Source: Tolypothrix campylonemoides VB511288 (GTDB lineage: Bacteria > Cyanobacteriota > Cyanobacteriia > Cyanobacteriales > Nostocaceae). From it: a DNA stretch of 38,992 nt. The notes under the pieces were generated by a model. The model was not told the origin of the DNA, did no database searches, and saw nothing but the letters and a program-made list of their open reading frames with translations. The stretch lies in assembly GCA_000828075.3 (NCBI GenBank), contig JXCB02000044.1, positions 1-38,992 on the forward strand. Reading direction: 5' to 3'. Made by a program: the position numbers and the translations under genes. Of this stretch, positions 15,489 to 23,015 are shown one piece after another. Position 1 is the first letter of the stretch. Each line of letters opens with the position of its first letter.

Positions 15489-16834
15489 TGAGCGGAGCGA
15501 AGCAATTGAAACTGGGTGCGTTCATGCGCCCGGTCAGCATACATACCGGTGCTTGGCGCTATCCTGGGGCTTTGCCTGATGCCAATTTCAACTTTCCAGC
15601 GCTGAAACAATTCATCCAGAAACTAGAGCAGGGCAAGTTCGACGCATTCTTCATGGCCGATCACTTAGCGGTGCTTAATATGCCAATCAACGCGCTCAAG
15701 CGTAGCCACACCGTCACCTCCTTTGAGCCTTTCACCCTACTTTCTGCCCTCGCCAGCGTCACCGAACACATCGGGCTGATAGCCACCGCTTCCACCACCT
15801 ATGACCAGCCTTACCACATCGCTCGCCGCTTCGCGTCTCTCGACCATATCAGCGGCGGTCGCGCCGGCTGGAATATCGTTACCACATCAAATCCAGATGC
15901 AGCGCTCAACTTCGGCTTGGAAGAGGAGGTAGAGCATGACGAACGCTACGTGCGGGCTAGAGAATTCTATGATGTCGTCACGGGTCTTTGGGATTCCTTC
16001 GCGGACGATGCGTTCATCCGGGACGTGGAATCAGGGATTTATTTTGATCCTGCAAAAATTCACGTTCTAGCTCATAAGGGAAAACATCTGTCGGTGCGGG
16101 GTCCATTGAACATCGCCAGACCTGTCCAGGGTTGGCCGGTAATAGTCCAGGCGGGCGCATCCGATGCAGGACGACAATTAGCCGCCGAAACCGCCGAGGT
16201 CGTGTTTGCACCTGCTGGTAATCTAGAGGCAGGTAAAGCTTTATTTGCTGACATTAAGGAACGGGCGCGGGCGATTGGACGTGACCCAGAAAGCATCAAA
16301 ATTCTTCCAGGTGCTTTGGTGATTGTGGGCGAAACTGTGGAAGCGGCGATCGCCAAGCGTACACATTTGGACAACCTAGTACACTATGACAGTGGGATCG
16401 CTAGCTTGAATAGCGCCCTTAGCTACGATGTTTCGGGTTTCGATCCGGACGGTCCTTTGCCAAAAATCCCGCAGACCAACGCCAGTAAGAGCGCGCGAGA
16501 ACGAGTGATAGCGCTGGCGCAACGCGAGAACTTGACCATTCGACAGCTGGCTCAACGCGTCGGTAGTTACGGCGGACTGGCGTTTGTCGGTACGCCCCAA
16601 ACGATTGCCTCGGAGATGGAGCAATGGCTGACCGAGGAAGGGTCTGACGGTTTCAACGTCATGTTCCCTTTTGTTCCTGAAGGGTTGAACGATTTCGTGG
16701 ACAAGGTTGTGCCAGAACTTCAACGGCGTGGGATCTTCCGCAAAGAGTATGAGGGGAAGACGCTGCGCGAAAATCTTGGACTTGCCCGCCCCGCTAACCG
16801 CTTCTTTGAGGCCACAACCGCCTCTGTAAGCTAG
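15488..16834 (+). CDS. FMNH2-dependent (LLM) monooxygenase, DszA/NtaA/SnaA type
   Basis: A 448-residue two-component flavin-dependent monooxygenase of the bacterial luciferase-like superfamily. It has the NtaA/SnaA/DszA pattern: LGAFMRPVSIHTGAWRYPGA at the N-terminus, FDAFFMADHLAV, STTYDQPYHIARRFASLDHI and SGGRAGWNIVTTSNPDAALN. The C-terminal GSDGFNVMFPFVPEGLNDFV and PELQRRGIFRKEYEGKTLRE also fit. Relatives oxidise dimethyl sulfone-type compounds, dibenzothiophene sulfone, nitrilotriacetate and pristinamycin, using FMNH2 from a separate reductase. No reductase gene is seen here. AGGG at 15481 precedes the ATG, which overlaps the stop of the lipoprotein remnant. The gene appears complete and its GC content is higher than its surroundings, suggesting transfer. 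Confidence 0.92.
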   Translation: MSGAKQLKLGAFMRPVSIHTGAWRYPGALPDANFNFPALKQFIQKLEQGKFDAFFMADHLAVLNMPINALKRSHTVTSFEPFTLLSALASVTEHIGLIATASTTYDQPYHIARRFASLDHISGGRAGWNIVTTSNPDAALNFGLEEEVEHDERYVRAREFYDVVTGLWDSFADDAFIRDVESGIYFDPAKIHVLAHKGKHLSVRGPLNIARPVQGWPVIVQAGASDAGRQLAAETAEVVFAPAGNLEAGKALFADIKERARAIGRDPESIKILPGALVIVGETVEAAIAKRTHLDNLVHYDSGIASLNSALSYDVSGFDPDGPLPKIPQTNASKSARERVIALAQRENLTIRQLAQRVGSYGGLAFVGTPQTIASEMEQWLTEEGSDGFNVMFPFVPEGLNDFVDKVVPELQRRGIFRKEYEGKTLRENLGLARPANRFFEATTASVS

Positions 16835-16869
16835 ATGCGCCCATTCCCAAAATATTAGAGAGAGAAACA

Positions 16870-17306
16870 ATGATTAAGAGTCCTGAGAAACTTGCAGATT
16901 CCACCTTCCAGTTTTCGGCTCCTGTCACAGTCAACTCGCCGGAACTCCAGCAGCTTTTCGATTTTATCGCTGCTGGGGCTGCTGAACGCGATCGCTCCGG
17001 GGCAAAGCCCCGCCAAGGGTGATCGCATTCTTCCTTATGATGTCATCGAACTGCTCCGGCGATCGCGCTTGGGTGCATTGCGAATCCCCGTTGCCGAAGG
17101 TGGCAGTGGTAGCAGCGCGCGCGAACTGTTCGAGGTGGTGATTCGCCTAGGGGATGCTGATCCAAATGTCGCTCACATTGTGCGGAATCATTTCTCTGTA
17201 ACCGAGCGAATTTTGCGTTCTGAGCGCACCCAGAGGAACCGTCGATGGCTCAAGGCCGTCGTCGATGGCGCGATTATTGGACTCGCTTCGACCGAACTGG
17301 AAGTCA
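16870..17306 (+). pseudogene. SfnB-like acyl-CoA dehydrogenase family protein, N-terminal fragment
   Basis: The start ATG 16870 lies 35 bases after the LLM gene and encodes MIKSPEKLADSTFQFSAPVT, then QQLFDFIAAGAAERDRSGA. A one-base gain in a GGG near 17019 shifts the frame. Homology continues as GDRILPYDVIELLRRSRLGA, LRIPVAEGGSGSSARELFEV and NVAHIVRNHFSVTERIL. This is the N-terminal domain of the SfnB/DszC-like acyl-CoA-dehydrogenase fold, whose members act with LLM monooxygenases in sulfone and sulfonate use. After STELEVK at about 17305 the sequence becomes transposon debris, so more than half the enzyme is gone. Confidence 0.75.
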
Positions 17307-17307
17307 A

Positions 17308-17490
17308 GCGATTTTTCAACGGTCTACCATTAATCAAAAACAGTCTAATACCGGGATGATTGGATGTTATAGCCATCAGATTGTTTAATCCAAGGTCTAC
17401 ACCAGCAATATATTTACCTGTTGATTTAACAGGCTCATTAACTGTGTAAACTACTTCAATAACATAGGCAGGAATTATAAGTAATTAGGC
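17308..17490 (-). pseudogene. TnpB (IS605 OrfB) fragment
   Basis: Minus-strand reading gives IIPAYVIEVVYTVNEPVKST, GKYIAGVDLGLNNLMAITSN and HPGIRLFLINGRPLKN. This is the region around the first RuvC aspartate (AGVDLGLNN) of TnpB, the RNA-guided nuclease of IS200/IS605 elements. Only about 60 residues remain. The fragment directly abuts the truncated SfnB-like gene. No reRNA-like end or TnpA was recognised next to it. Confidence 0.75.
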
Positions 17491-17908
17491 GGACATGATA
17501 TTACCGTGGAGCTCATTGGTTTATGTTTAATCGTAGAGTTTAGAGATGCTTTCCGCGATTCTGCATAAGCCGTGCTGATGGTTTGGAGTCAGAGACACTC
17601 ACCATCTAGTAGCTTTCATAATTAAAAATTATTCTCTCTTATATACGGTATCTTTGTGGTGAATCGCTATTTCTACACCATGTCAAAAGTCAGATAGGTA
17701 CTCTGTGACTAATTTTTCCTCTAGTCATTTGGACTTATTTTGGTAATTATCTGCTCTTCTTAACGATTCTTAGTACTTATTTAATAAATTCTGTTTATTA
17801 TTTTCAAAAAAAAGAATGTTTGCTCTTATCTGGGTGAAACCATAATATTGAGAACAAGCTAAGTTGTTAAGAAAAAAATCTCAAATTTGATAATAGCGAT
17901 CGCCCGTA
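17491..17908. other. Gap without recognised genes
   Basis: AT-rich intergenic sequence. It may contain the rest of the IS605-type element's end, but I found no clear hairpin end. No coding region is supported. Confidence 0.4.
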
Positions 17909-17989
17909 TATGCCCGAAGGGTTTCTTTCAGAAACCCTTCCCTCGAATCGGAGATTCGAGGCAACAAAGCTCCGCTTTGTTGGGGCATA
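17909..17989. repeat. 81-nt perfect cloverleaf repeat (three hairpins in an outer stem)
   Basis: Four perfect stems meet with no unpaired base between them. The outer stem is TATGCCC (17909-17915) with GGGCATA (17983-17989). Hairpin 1 is GAAGGGTTTC/GAAACCCTTC (17916-17940), hairpin 2 is CCTCGAATC/GATTCGAGG (17941-17961), and hairpin 3 is CAACAAAGC/GCTTTGTTG (17962-17982). GCGATCGC octamers lie just outside on both sides. It is not a tRNA: there are no conserved D, anticodon or T-arm bases. It lies about 115 bases upstream of the CadD-like gene. Confidence 0.85.
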
Positions 17990-18105
17990 GGGCGCGCCTT
18001 GCGATCGCATTGAAAGAAAAGCATTCAACTATCTCCTAAACTGCCTTCACTTGTAGAAGCAGAAAAGGATTAAAGAAGTCCTTTTGAACCTTTTGAACAA
18101 AAACT

Positions 18106-18780
18106 ATGAGTTGGCTAATTAGTACTTTAATTCTTGGCATTTCTGCGGCTTTTGCAACTACCTTTGACGACAATATTTACTTGACGGCTTTTTTTGGAAA
18201 AGTCAATCATGTCTTTCGTCCTAAGCATATTATCATTGGCGAATTTGTTGGATTTACCGCGCTAGTACTTGCTAGTCTCCCTGGTTTTTTCGGCGGTTTA
18301 GTTCTTCCAGAAGCTTGGATTGGATTGCTAGGTATTCTACCAATTGTAATTGGTATTAGCAATCTCATGAGTCGAGATGATGATGGCGATACAATCCAAG
18401 ATGTGTCAGTTGACTTCCGTCATATAGTCAAATCTAGACGTCATAAGAAATCATTATTTGCGACTCTGCGCGATCCTCAAACTTACCGCGTTTCGGCAGT
18501 AACTATTGCCAATGGAGGAAATAACATTGGTATCTATGTGCCATTGTTTGCTACTACAAATTTGCCAAGTTTAGGAGTGATTTTGTGCGTTTGCTATTTC
18601 ACTGTTGGGGTGTGGTGCTTGCTCTCTTACAATCTGACTCGTAATCCTCTCATGGCTCCGCTTATGGCTCGCTATGGTCGAAAAATCTTCCCATTTGTGT
18701 TAATTTGGCTGGGATTCTCAATAATGATGAAAAGTGGTACTTTTCAACTGGTTCCCAGTGTGGCAACGCTTTTGAATTAG
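18106..18780 (+). CDS. CadD-family cadmium-resistance transporter
   Basis: A 224-residue polytopic membrane protein. The N-terminus LISTLILGISAAFATTFDDN carries the acidic DDN motif typical of the CadD family, followed by IIIGEFVGFTALVLASLPGF. A hydrophilic loop (about residues 85-125, with DDDGDT and KSRRHKKS) separates it from VTIANGGNNIGIYVPLFA, the second family signature. About six transmembrane helices are visible, and the length suits the family. CadD relatives in Gram-positive bacteria confer cadmium resistance by export or sequestration at the membrane. The substrate in cyanobacteria is not established. The gene stands alone, with a cloverleaf repeat upstream and no metal-regulator gene nearby. 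Confidence 0.82.
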   Translation: MSWLISTLILGISAAFATTFDDNIYLTAFFGKVNHVFRPKHIIIGEFVGFTALVLASLPGFFGGLVLPEAWIGLLGILPIVIGISNLMSRDDDGDTIQDVSVDFRHIVKSRRHKKSLFATLRDPQTYRVSAVTIANGGNNIGIYVPLFATTNLPSLGVILCVCYFTVGVWCLLSYNLTRNPLMAPLMARYGRKIFPFVLIWLGFSIMMKSGTFQLVPSVATLLN

Positions 18781-18791
18781 ATGTTAGACAA

Positions 18792-18866
18792 ATGAACAGT
18801 AAACAGTGAACAGTGAACAGTAAACAGCTAATAACTGGTAACTGGTAACTGATAACTGATAACTGT
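18792..18866. repeat. Short tandem repeats (AACAGTGAACAGT and AACTGATAACTG)
   Basis: Degenerate 7-10-base tandem repeats fill the gap between the CadD-like gene and the next one. First come units of GTAAACAGTGAACA, then units of AACTGGTAACTGATA. Such short tandem repeated sequences are common between genes in filamentous cyanobacteria. Confidence 0.75.
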
Positions 18867-18888
18867 TGAACGCCTTGATACGAATCTA

Positions 18889-19182
18889 ATGGCTATGAAA
18901 CTTTTTCAAATCGCTTTAGTAGTCTTAATGCTTTTAATCAATCTAGTAAGTCCTTTAAGCACATGGGCAGATGAAGCACCGCACTTAAGTAAACATCCTG
19001 ACTACTTCGTAGGTCAAAAAGTAGTTTGGCTTTATAAAGCTCGCGCTGATTCTGACAATGTCCAGAGAATTCCTGCCGAAGTAGTCAAGCTAGGCTCAAA
19101 GCAAGTACAAGTTAGAGTGCGGAAACACAACAACGAGTTCGTTAATCGTTGGGTGAATCGAGACAGGTTAGAAAATCATTAA
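18889..19182 (+). CDS. Small exported protein of unknown function
   Basis: A 97-residue protein with a clear signal peptide (KLFQIALVVLMLLINLVSPL, cleavage likely after TWADEA or nearby), leaving about 70 mature residues. The mature part HPDYFVGQKVVWLYKARADS followed by RIPAEVVKLGSKQVQVRVRK is basic and beta-rich, possibly a small SH3-like barrel. I do not recognise a named family. Shortening to the second methionine (MKLF, 18895) would still leave the signal peptide. It is probably periplasmic. Confidence 0.7.
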   Translation: MAMKLFQIALVVLMLLINLVSPLSTWADEAPHLSKHPDYFVGQKVVWLYKARADSDNVQRIPAEVVKLGSKQVQVRVRKHNNEFVNRWVNRDRLENH

Positions 19183-19544
19183 ATATAGTAATTTTTTGAA
19201 TTCACAAACAGAATTCCAGAATTATAAACAAAAATTAAAAAAGGAATTTTAAAGGGCAAGAGAATATTATCCGTTCCAATACTGCTCGGATAAGCAAATC
19301 GCAGACTCGAAAGCCCTTGTAGAGACGTTGCATCCCTTGGTTCTACAGGTCAAAAATTTCCTCAACCGAGTGGTATTGTCATCCGTTCACAGGCTAAATT
19401 GCTGGCTCAAAGAAAACCATCACTTTTATCTATTGTTAGGAAAAATAATAATATTTGCTTTGAGAGTTTGATTGGTTCTATCTTGAAATTAAGGTGAACT
19501 AAAAGCAGATAAAAAAGATTACCAAGTTTGAGAGGAATAAACTA
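19183..19544. other. Gap before pentapeptide gene
   Basis: No gene seen. A Shine-Dalgarno-like GAGAGGAA lies 7 bases before the next start. Confidence 0.45.
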
Positions 19545-20168
19545 ATGAACAAACCAAATTCAAAAAAATTAACTTCCTGGATTGTCACTGCTGTATTTCT
19601 TGTATTAGTAGCGGGATTTTCTTTGCTTAACCAGTCCAACGCCTTAGCTCAATCAGAAACACTACCTGCACCTACAGAATCCGCACCTGCTCCTGTAGTA
19701 TCTCCTGCTCCAGCGACACCTCCAACAACATTGTTCGTAGATCCTGTAGCAGCAAATGTTAGACGTTTATTAACAACTAATGAATGTGTTGGATGCAACC
19801 TGGTTGAAGCACAACTAGAAAGAGTAAACCTGCTGGGAGCTAATTTGGAAGGTGCAAACTTACAAAAAGCAGAATTAGAAAAGGCGAATTTAGAGGGAAC
19901 TAACCTACAGACAGCTAATTTGCAAGGAGTAGATTTAAGCAAAGCAAACCTCTCTGCAGTAAATCTACAAGGAGCAAACTTATATGATGCAGATTTAGAG
20001 GGGGCTAATTTGCAAGGAGCAAATCTATCTGGGGCAAACCTACAAAAGGCAGATTTACAAAAAACAAATCTCACAACAGCGAACATAGAAGGGGCAAACC
20101 TGCTAGGGGCTGATTTAGAAGATGCATTCTTACCCTCAGGAATCGCAACTCAGTATCAGTATCAGTAA
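19545..20168 (+). CDS. Secreted pentapeptide-repeat protein
   Basis: A 207-residue protein. Residues 1-36 form a signal peptide (SWIVTAVFLVLVAGFSLL, cleavage after ALAQ). A Pro/Ala/Thr-rich linker follows to about residue 63. ANVRRLLTTNECVGCNLVEA comes next, with a paired cysteine (CVGC) common at the start of cyanobacterial pentapeptide domains. From about residue 85 to 195, regular A(D/N)LxX repeats (LGANLEGANLQKAELEKANL and so on) should form one right-handed quadrilateral beta helix. Such proteins are abundant in cyanobacteria, mostly of unknown function, here probably periplasmic. Start chosen for GAGAGGAA and the signal peptide. Confidence 0.88.
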   Translation: MNKPNSKKLTSWIVTAVFLVLVAGFSLLNQSNALAQSETLPAPTESAPAPVVSPAPATPPTTLFVDPVAANVRRLLTTNECVGCNLVEAQLERVNLLGANLEGANLQKAELEKANLEGTNLQTANLQGVDLSKANLSAVNLQGANLYDADLEGANLQGANLSGANLQKADLQKTNLTTANIEGANLLGADLEDAFLPSGIATQYQYQ

Positions 20169-20204
20169 TGAAAAGTATGTAGTACCCCGTCAAGTTCTCT
20201 TGAC

Positions 20205-20253
20205 AAGGTAAAAGGTAAGGGGTAAAGGTCTTTTCTCCCTTACCTTTTGCCTT
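20205..20253. terminator. Long hairpin between convergent genes
   Basis: AAGGTAAAAGGTAAGGG (20205-20221) pairs with CCCTTACCTTTTGCCTT (20237-20253), 17 positions with one wobble. It lies between the convergent pentapeptide and MOSC genes and can serve either strand. The sequence type is also a known intergenic repeat, so dual nature is possible. Confidence 0.6.
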
Positions 20254-20284
20254 TTCCGTACAAAATTTTGTAAAAAACTTTACA

Positions 20285-20854
20285 TTAGAAGCAAGAAACA
20301 ATATCACCAACCCGAATGACGCCAGGTTGAACGACCTTAGCATTGATACCACGCAGACGAAGTTGTTTCCCCACAGGTGAATTGACAAATTTCATCGCAT
20401 CCAGCCCAAAACGTGCCACAAATTTTTTACAGCCGTTATGAGGTTGATTAGTAACTTCAATTACAGCTGAACCGAAAGCCAATTGGGTTCCTGGTGGTAA
20501 ATTTTCAGCACTCAAATCTATGTCAATAAAAAGCTGATCCCCTGCCAGTTGCCATCGATTTTTATCTTGTGCCACAAGGGCAATCACACGAGAATTCATG
20601 ATCTTGAGTTGCATATTAGGATGAGACGATCCATCAGATGTACGAGAACTGCCACGGATTCTCCAATTGTCACCTACGAGACCTTCTAGCAGATCAAGTT
20701 CACCTTCTTCTAAAACCTCCCGCTCACCAATCTGCGGCCGTCGTACAATCAACTCCAACACGCCCTTATCTTTGGGTGACTGGCGAATCTCGTCTAATCC
20801 CGCTTCAAGCTCTTCCATCGTCAAATATTTTATATCTACCATCATTAACCCCAT
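20285..20854 (-). CDS. MOSC-domain protein
   Basis: A 189-residue protein with the MOSC fold (the C-terminal domain of molybdenum-cofactor sulfurases). The signature is TNQPHNGCKKFVARFGLDAM, with the conserved cysteine in NGC, and the end is LRLRGINAKVVQPGVIRVGD. A lone MOSC domain of this length resembles YiiM-like proteins, which carry sulfur or act in molybdenum-dependent reduction of N-hydroxylated compounds. Three in-frame ATGs lie at 20854, 20845 and 20842. The GGGG between the first and the others could be a Shine-Dalgarno, making 20845 or 20842 the true start. It follows the ferredoxin gene on the same strand, with 100 bases between them. Confidence 0.85.
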   Translation of the reverse strand: MGLMMVDIKYLTMEELEAGLDEIRQSPKDKGVLELIVRRPQIGEREVLEEGELDLLEGLVGDNWRIRGSSRTSDGSSHPNMQLKIMNSRVIALVAQDKNRWQLAGDQLFIDIDLSAENLPPGTQLAFGSAVIEVTNQPHNGCKKFVARFGLDAMKFVNSPVGKQLRLRGINAKVVQPGVIRVGDIVSCF

Positions 20855-20954
20855 TCTTGATATAAATAATTATTAAAACCCTCGCCTACCCAGTGATGAT
20901 AGCAATCCGACGCGCTGGTTCGGTTGGATGTTAGCACAAAGGTTGTCGAATGCT

Positions 20955-21296
20955 TTAACTTTGATAGGGGCGCGGCAGTTGGCGCAGTTTATGAGCAGTA
21001 TCCAATTCACTATTGTTTTTTCTACTATATCCCCAACCTAAGATGCGACGATATTCACCCATAATGCCACTGTCAATCAAATCATCCTCGTTGACTGCAA
21101 CATTGGTATGAGATTCAGGCGCAACATAAAGCGCATCCGCAGGACAATATGCTTCACACATGAAACAAGTTTGACAGTCTTCCTGTCGGGCGATCGCAGG
21201 CGGTTGGTTGGGAACTGCATCAAAGACATTGGTAGGGCATACTTGGACGCAAACATTACAATTAATACAGAGTTTATGGCTAACAAGCTCGATCAT
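20955..21296 (-). CDS. 2x[4Fe-4S] ferredoxin-type electron-transfer subunit
   Basis: A 113-residue protein with two cluster motifs: C10-C13-C16-C20 (CINCNVCVQVCP) and C41-C44-C47-C51 (CQTCFMCEAYCP). The C-terminal 60 residues lack cysteine and could form the docking part. It is encoded 12 bases after the flavoprotein gene, the same pairing as the A and B subunits of APS-reductase-like or fumarate-reductase-like enzymes. It probably shuttles electrons to or from that FAD enzyme in the cytoplasm. Such flavoprotein-ferredoxin pairs accompany sulfonate-utilisation genes in several bacteria. True AprB is longer, so this is a relative and not APS reductase proper. Confidence 0.88.
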   Translation of the reverse strand: MIELVSHKLCINCNVCVQVCPTNVFDAVPNQPPAIARQEDCQTCFMCEAYCPADALYVAPESHTNVAVNEDDLIDSGIMGEYRRILGWGYSRKNNSELDTAHKLRQLPRPYQS

Positions 21297-21308
21297 GATA
21301 CTCTCTTG

Positions 21309-23015
21309 CTACAACTTTGATATTGGGGCTGTGGTTTGAGTGGTTAATACTGGTGGTGTAGCGTAGGCGCTTTGCGACTTGTCGCCAGACATCGCTTCCT
21401 TAATCCAATCTCGTCTCACCCAAAGCCTTTCTAAACCGCCTGTTGCTTGGTAATAAAGCTGATTTGGATCGGTTTCGGGATAGTCCATGCGAATATGTTC
21501 GCTGCGCGTTTCTGTACGATGTAAAGCGCTAAAATATGCCCATCGTGCTACAGCCACAAGAGCAGCCGCTCGACGAGAAAATTCCACATCGCGCACTGTA
21601 TCTTGTTTCGGGTTCCCTTGTACTTGCTGCCACAGCGTTTCTAATTTGGCGAGAGAATCGAGAAGTCTCTGCTCACAGCGCAAGTAATTCTTCTCTAACG
21701 GGAACATCTCGGCTTGTACATCGCGCACAATCGCCTCGCTATCGAATGTTTCGGAAGCACGGGATTGCGTTTGCAATCCAGCCTGACCAGTAGGACGCAC
21801 AACCCGTTCATGGACATGAGCGCCCAGACTCTTGGCAAATGCCGCCGCACCTTCCCCTGCCCATTGTCCTGTGGAGATTGCCCAGGCGGCATTAGGACCA
21901 CCACCCCCAGAAGCTAAACCAGCTAAAAACTCCCGCGATGCGGCATCACCAGCAGCATAAAGTCCGGGAACTTTTGTACCACAACTATCATTTACAATCC
22001 GAATTCCACCTGTTCCCCTAACTGTACCTTCTAAAACCAGTGTTACAGGTACTCGTTCTGTATAGGGGTCAATGCCAGCTTTTTTATAGGGTAGAAAAGC
22101 GATGAAATGAGACTTTTCAATCACTGCTTTGACTTCAGGTGTGGCTCGATCCAAACGAGCATAAACGGGACCTTTCAGGAGGGCATTGGGGAGGAACGAT
22201 GGATCGCGACGACCATTGATATAGCCACCTAAATGGTTACCTGCTTCATCGGTGTAACTAGCCCAGCCAAAGGGAACACCCCTTGTCACTGTGGCATTGA
22301 AAGCGGTCGAGATGGCATAGTGATTAGAAGCTTCCATACTGGAGAGTTCGCCGCCAGCTTCCACTGCCATCAGCAGTCCATCACCTGTATTGGTATTGCA
22401 ACCTAAAGCTTTACTTAGGAATGCACAACCGCCATTCGCCAGGACAACTGCACCAGCGCGAACGGTATAGGTGCGATGATTTTGCCGCTGCAGACCTCTG
22501 GCTCCAGCCACTGAGCCGTCGTCAGCTAATAAAAGCTCTAGAGCGGGACTTTGGTCGAGAATTTGCACACCCACACGCAACAGGTGTTTGCGAAGCACCC
22601 GCATATATTCCGGACCATAGTAACTCTGGCGCACGGATTCCCCATTTTCTTTGGGGAAACGATAGCCCCAATCTTCCACTACGGGCAAACTCAGCCAAGT
22701 TTTTTCGATTACACGCTCGATCCAACGTAAGTTAGCGAGTTTGTTCCCTATGCGGTAACGTTCCGATACAACTTTGTCCCAATTCTCTGGAGAAGGGGCC
22801 ATGATGCCATTACCACTGGCTGCTGCTGCACCACTTGTACCTAGAAAACCTTTATCAACAATGATGACTTTGACACCTTGGGCGGCGGCGGCTGATGCTG
22901 CCCATGCGGCGGCAGGACCACCACCAATTACCAGCACGTCAGCAGTTAATTGTAGTTCAGTTTGGCTATAGGCTGTAAGCAATTCCTTTTCCTCCTTGTT
23001 GGCAGTCAAGTTCAT
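21309..23015 (-). CDS. FAD-dependent oxidoreductase, AprA/fumarate-reductase-like
   Basis: A 568-residue flavoprotein. The Rossmann motif lies at residues 27-40 (VLVIGGGPAAAWAA), then the SGAAAASGNGIMAP segment, which corresponds to the flavin contact of fumarate reductase/succinate dehydrogenase enzymes. VVLANGGCAFLSKALGCNTN follows, then the second FAD-binding stretch VPGLYAAGDAASREF at about residues 350-365. No signal peptide or haem motif is visible. It should oxidise or reduce a small organic acid or sulfur compound together with the ferredoxin encoded directly downstream. Its ATG overlaps the stop of the ABC exporter gene (ATGA at 23012-23015), so the three genes form one operon. The true substrate cannot be read from the sequence. 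Confidence 0.88.
   Translation of the reverse strand: MNLTANKEEKELLTAYSQTELQLTADVLVIGGGPAAAWAASAAAAQGVKVIIVDKGFLGTSGAAAASGNGIMAPSPENWDKVVSERYRIGNKLANLRWIERVIEKTWLSLPVVEDWGYRFPKENGESVRQSYYGPEYMRVLRKHLLRVGVQILDQSPALELLLADDGSVAGARGLQRQNHRTYTVRAGAVVLANGGCAFLSKALGCNTNTGDGLLMAVEAGGELSSMEASNHYAISTAFNATVTRGVPFGWASYTDEAGNHLGGYINGRRDPSFLPNALLKGPVYARLDRATPEVKAVIEKSHFIAFLPYKKAGIDPYTERVPVTLVLEGTVRGTGGIRIVNDSCGTKVPGLYAAGDAASREFLAGLASGGGGPNAAWAISTGQWAGEGAAAFAKSLGAHVHERVVRPTGQAGLQTQSRASETFDSEAIVRDVQAEMFPLEKNYLRCEQRLLDSLAKLETLWQQVQGNPKQDTVRDVEFSRRAAALVAVARWAYFSALHRTETRSEHIRMDYPETDPNQLYYQATGGLERLWVRRDWIKEAMSGDKSQSAYATPPVLTTQTTAPISKL

Noticed and set aside
17909-17989. Cloverleaf as a tRNA gene
   Set aside because: The stems have wrong lengths and loops, there is no anticodon loop of seven bases, no TTCG arm and no acceptor CCA context.
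19649-20086. 145-codon minus-strand frame rich in Phe, Ala and Lys
   Set aside because: It is an antisense reading of the pentapeptide repeats of the gene at 19545-20168.
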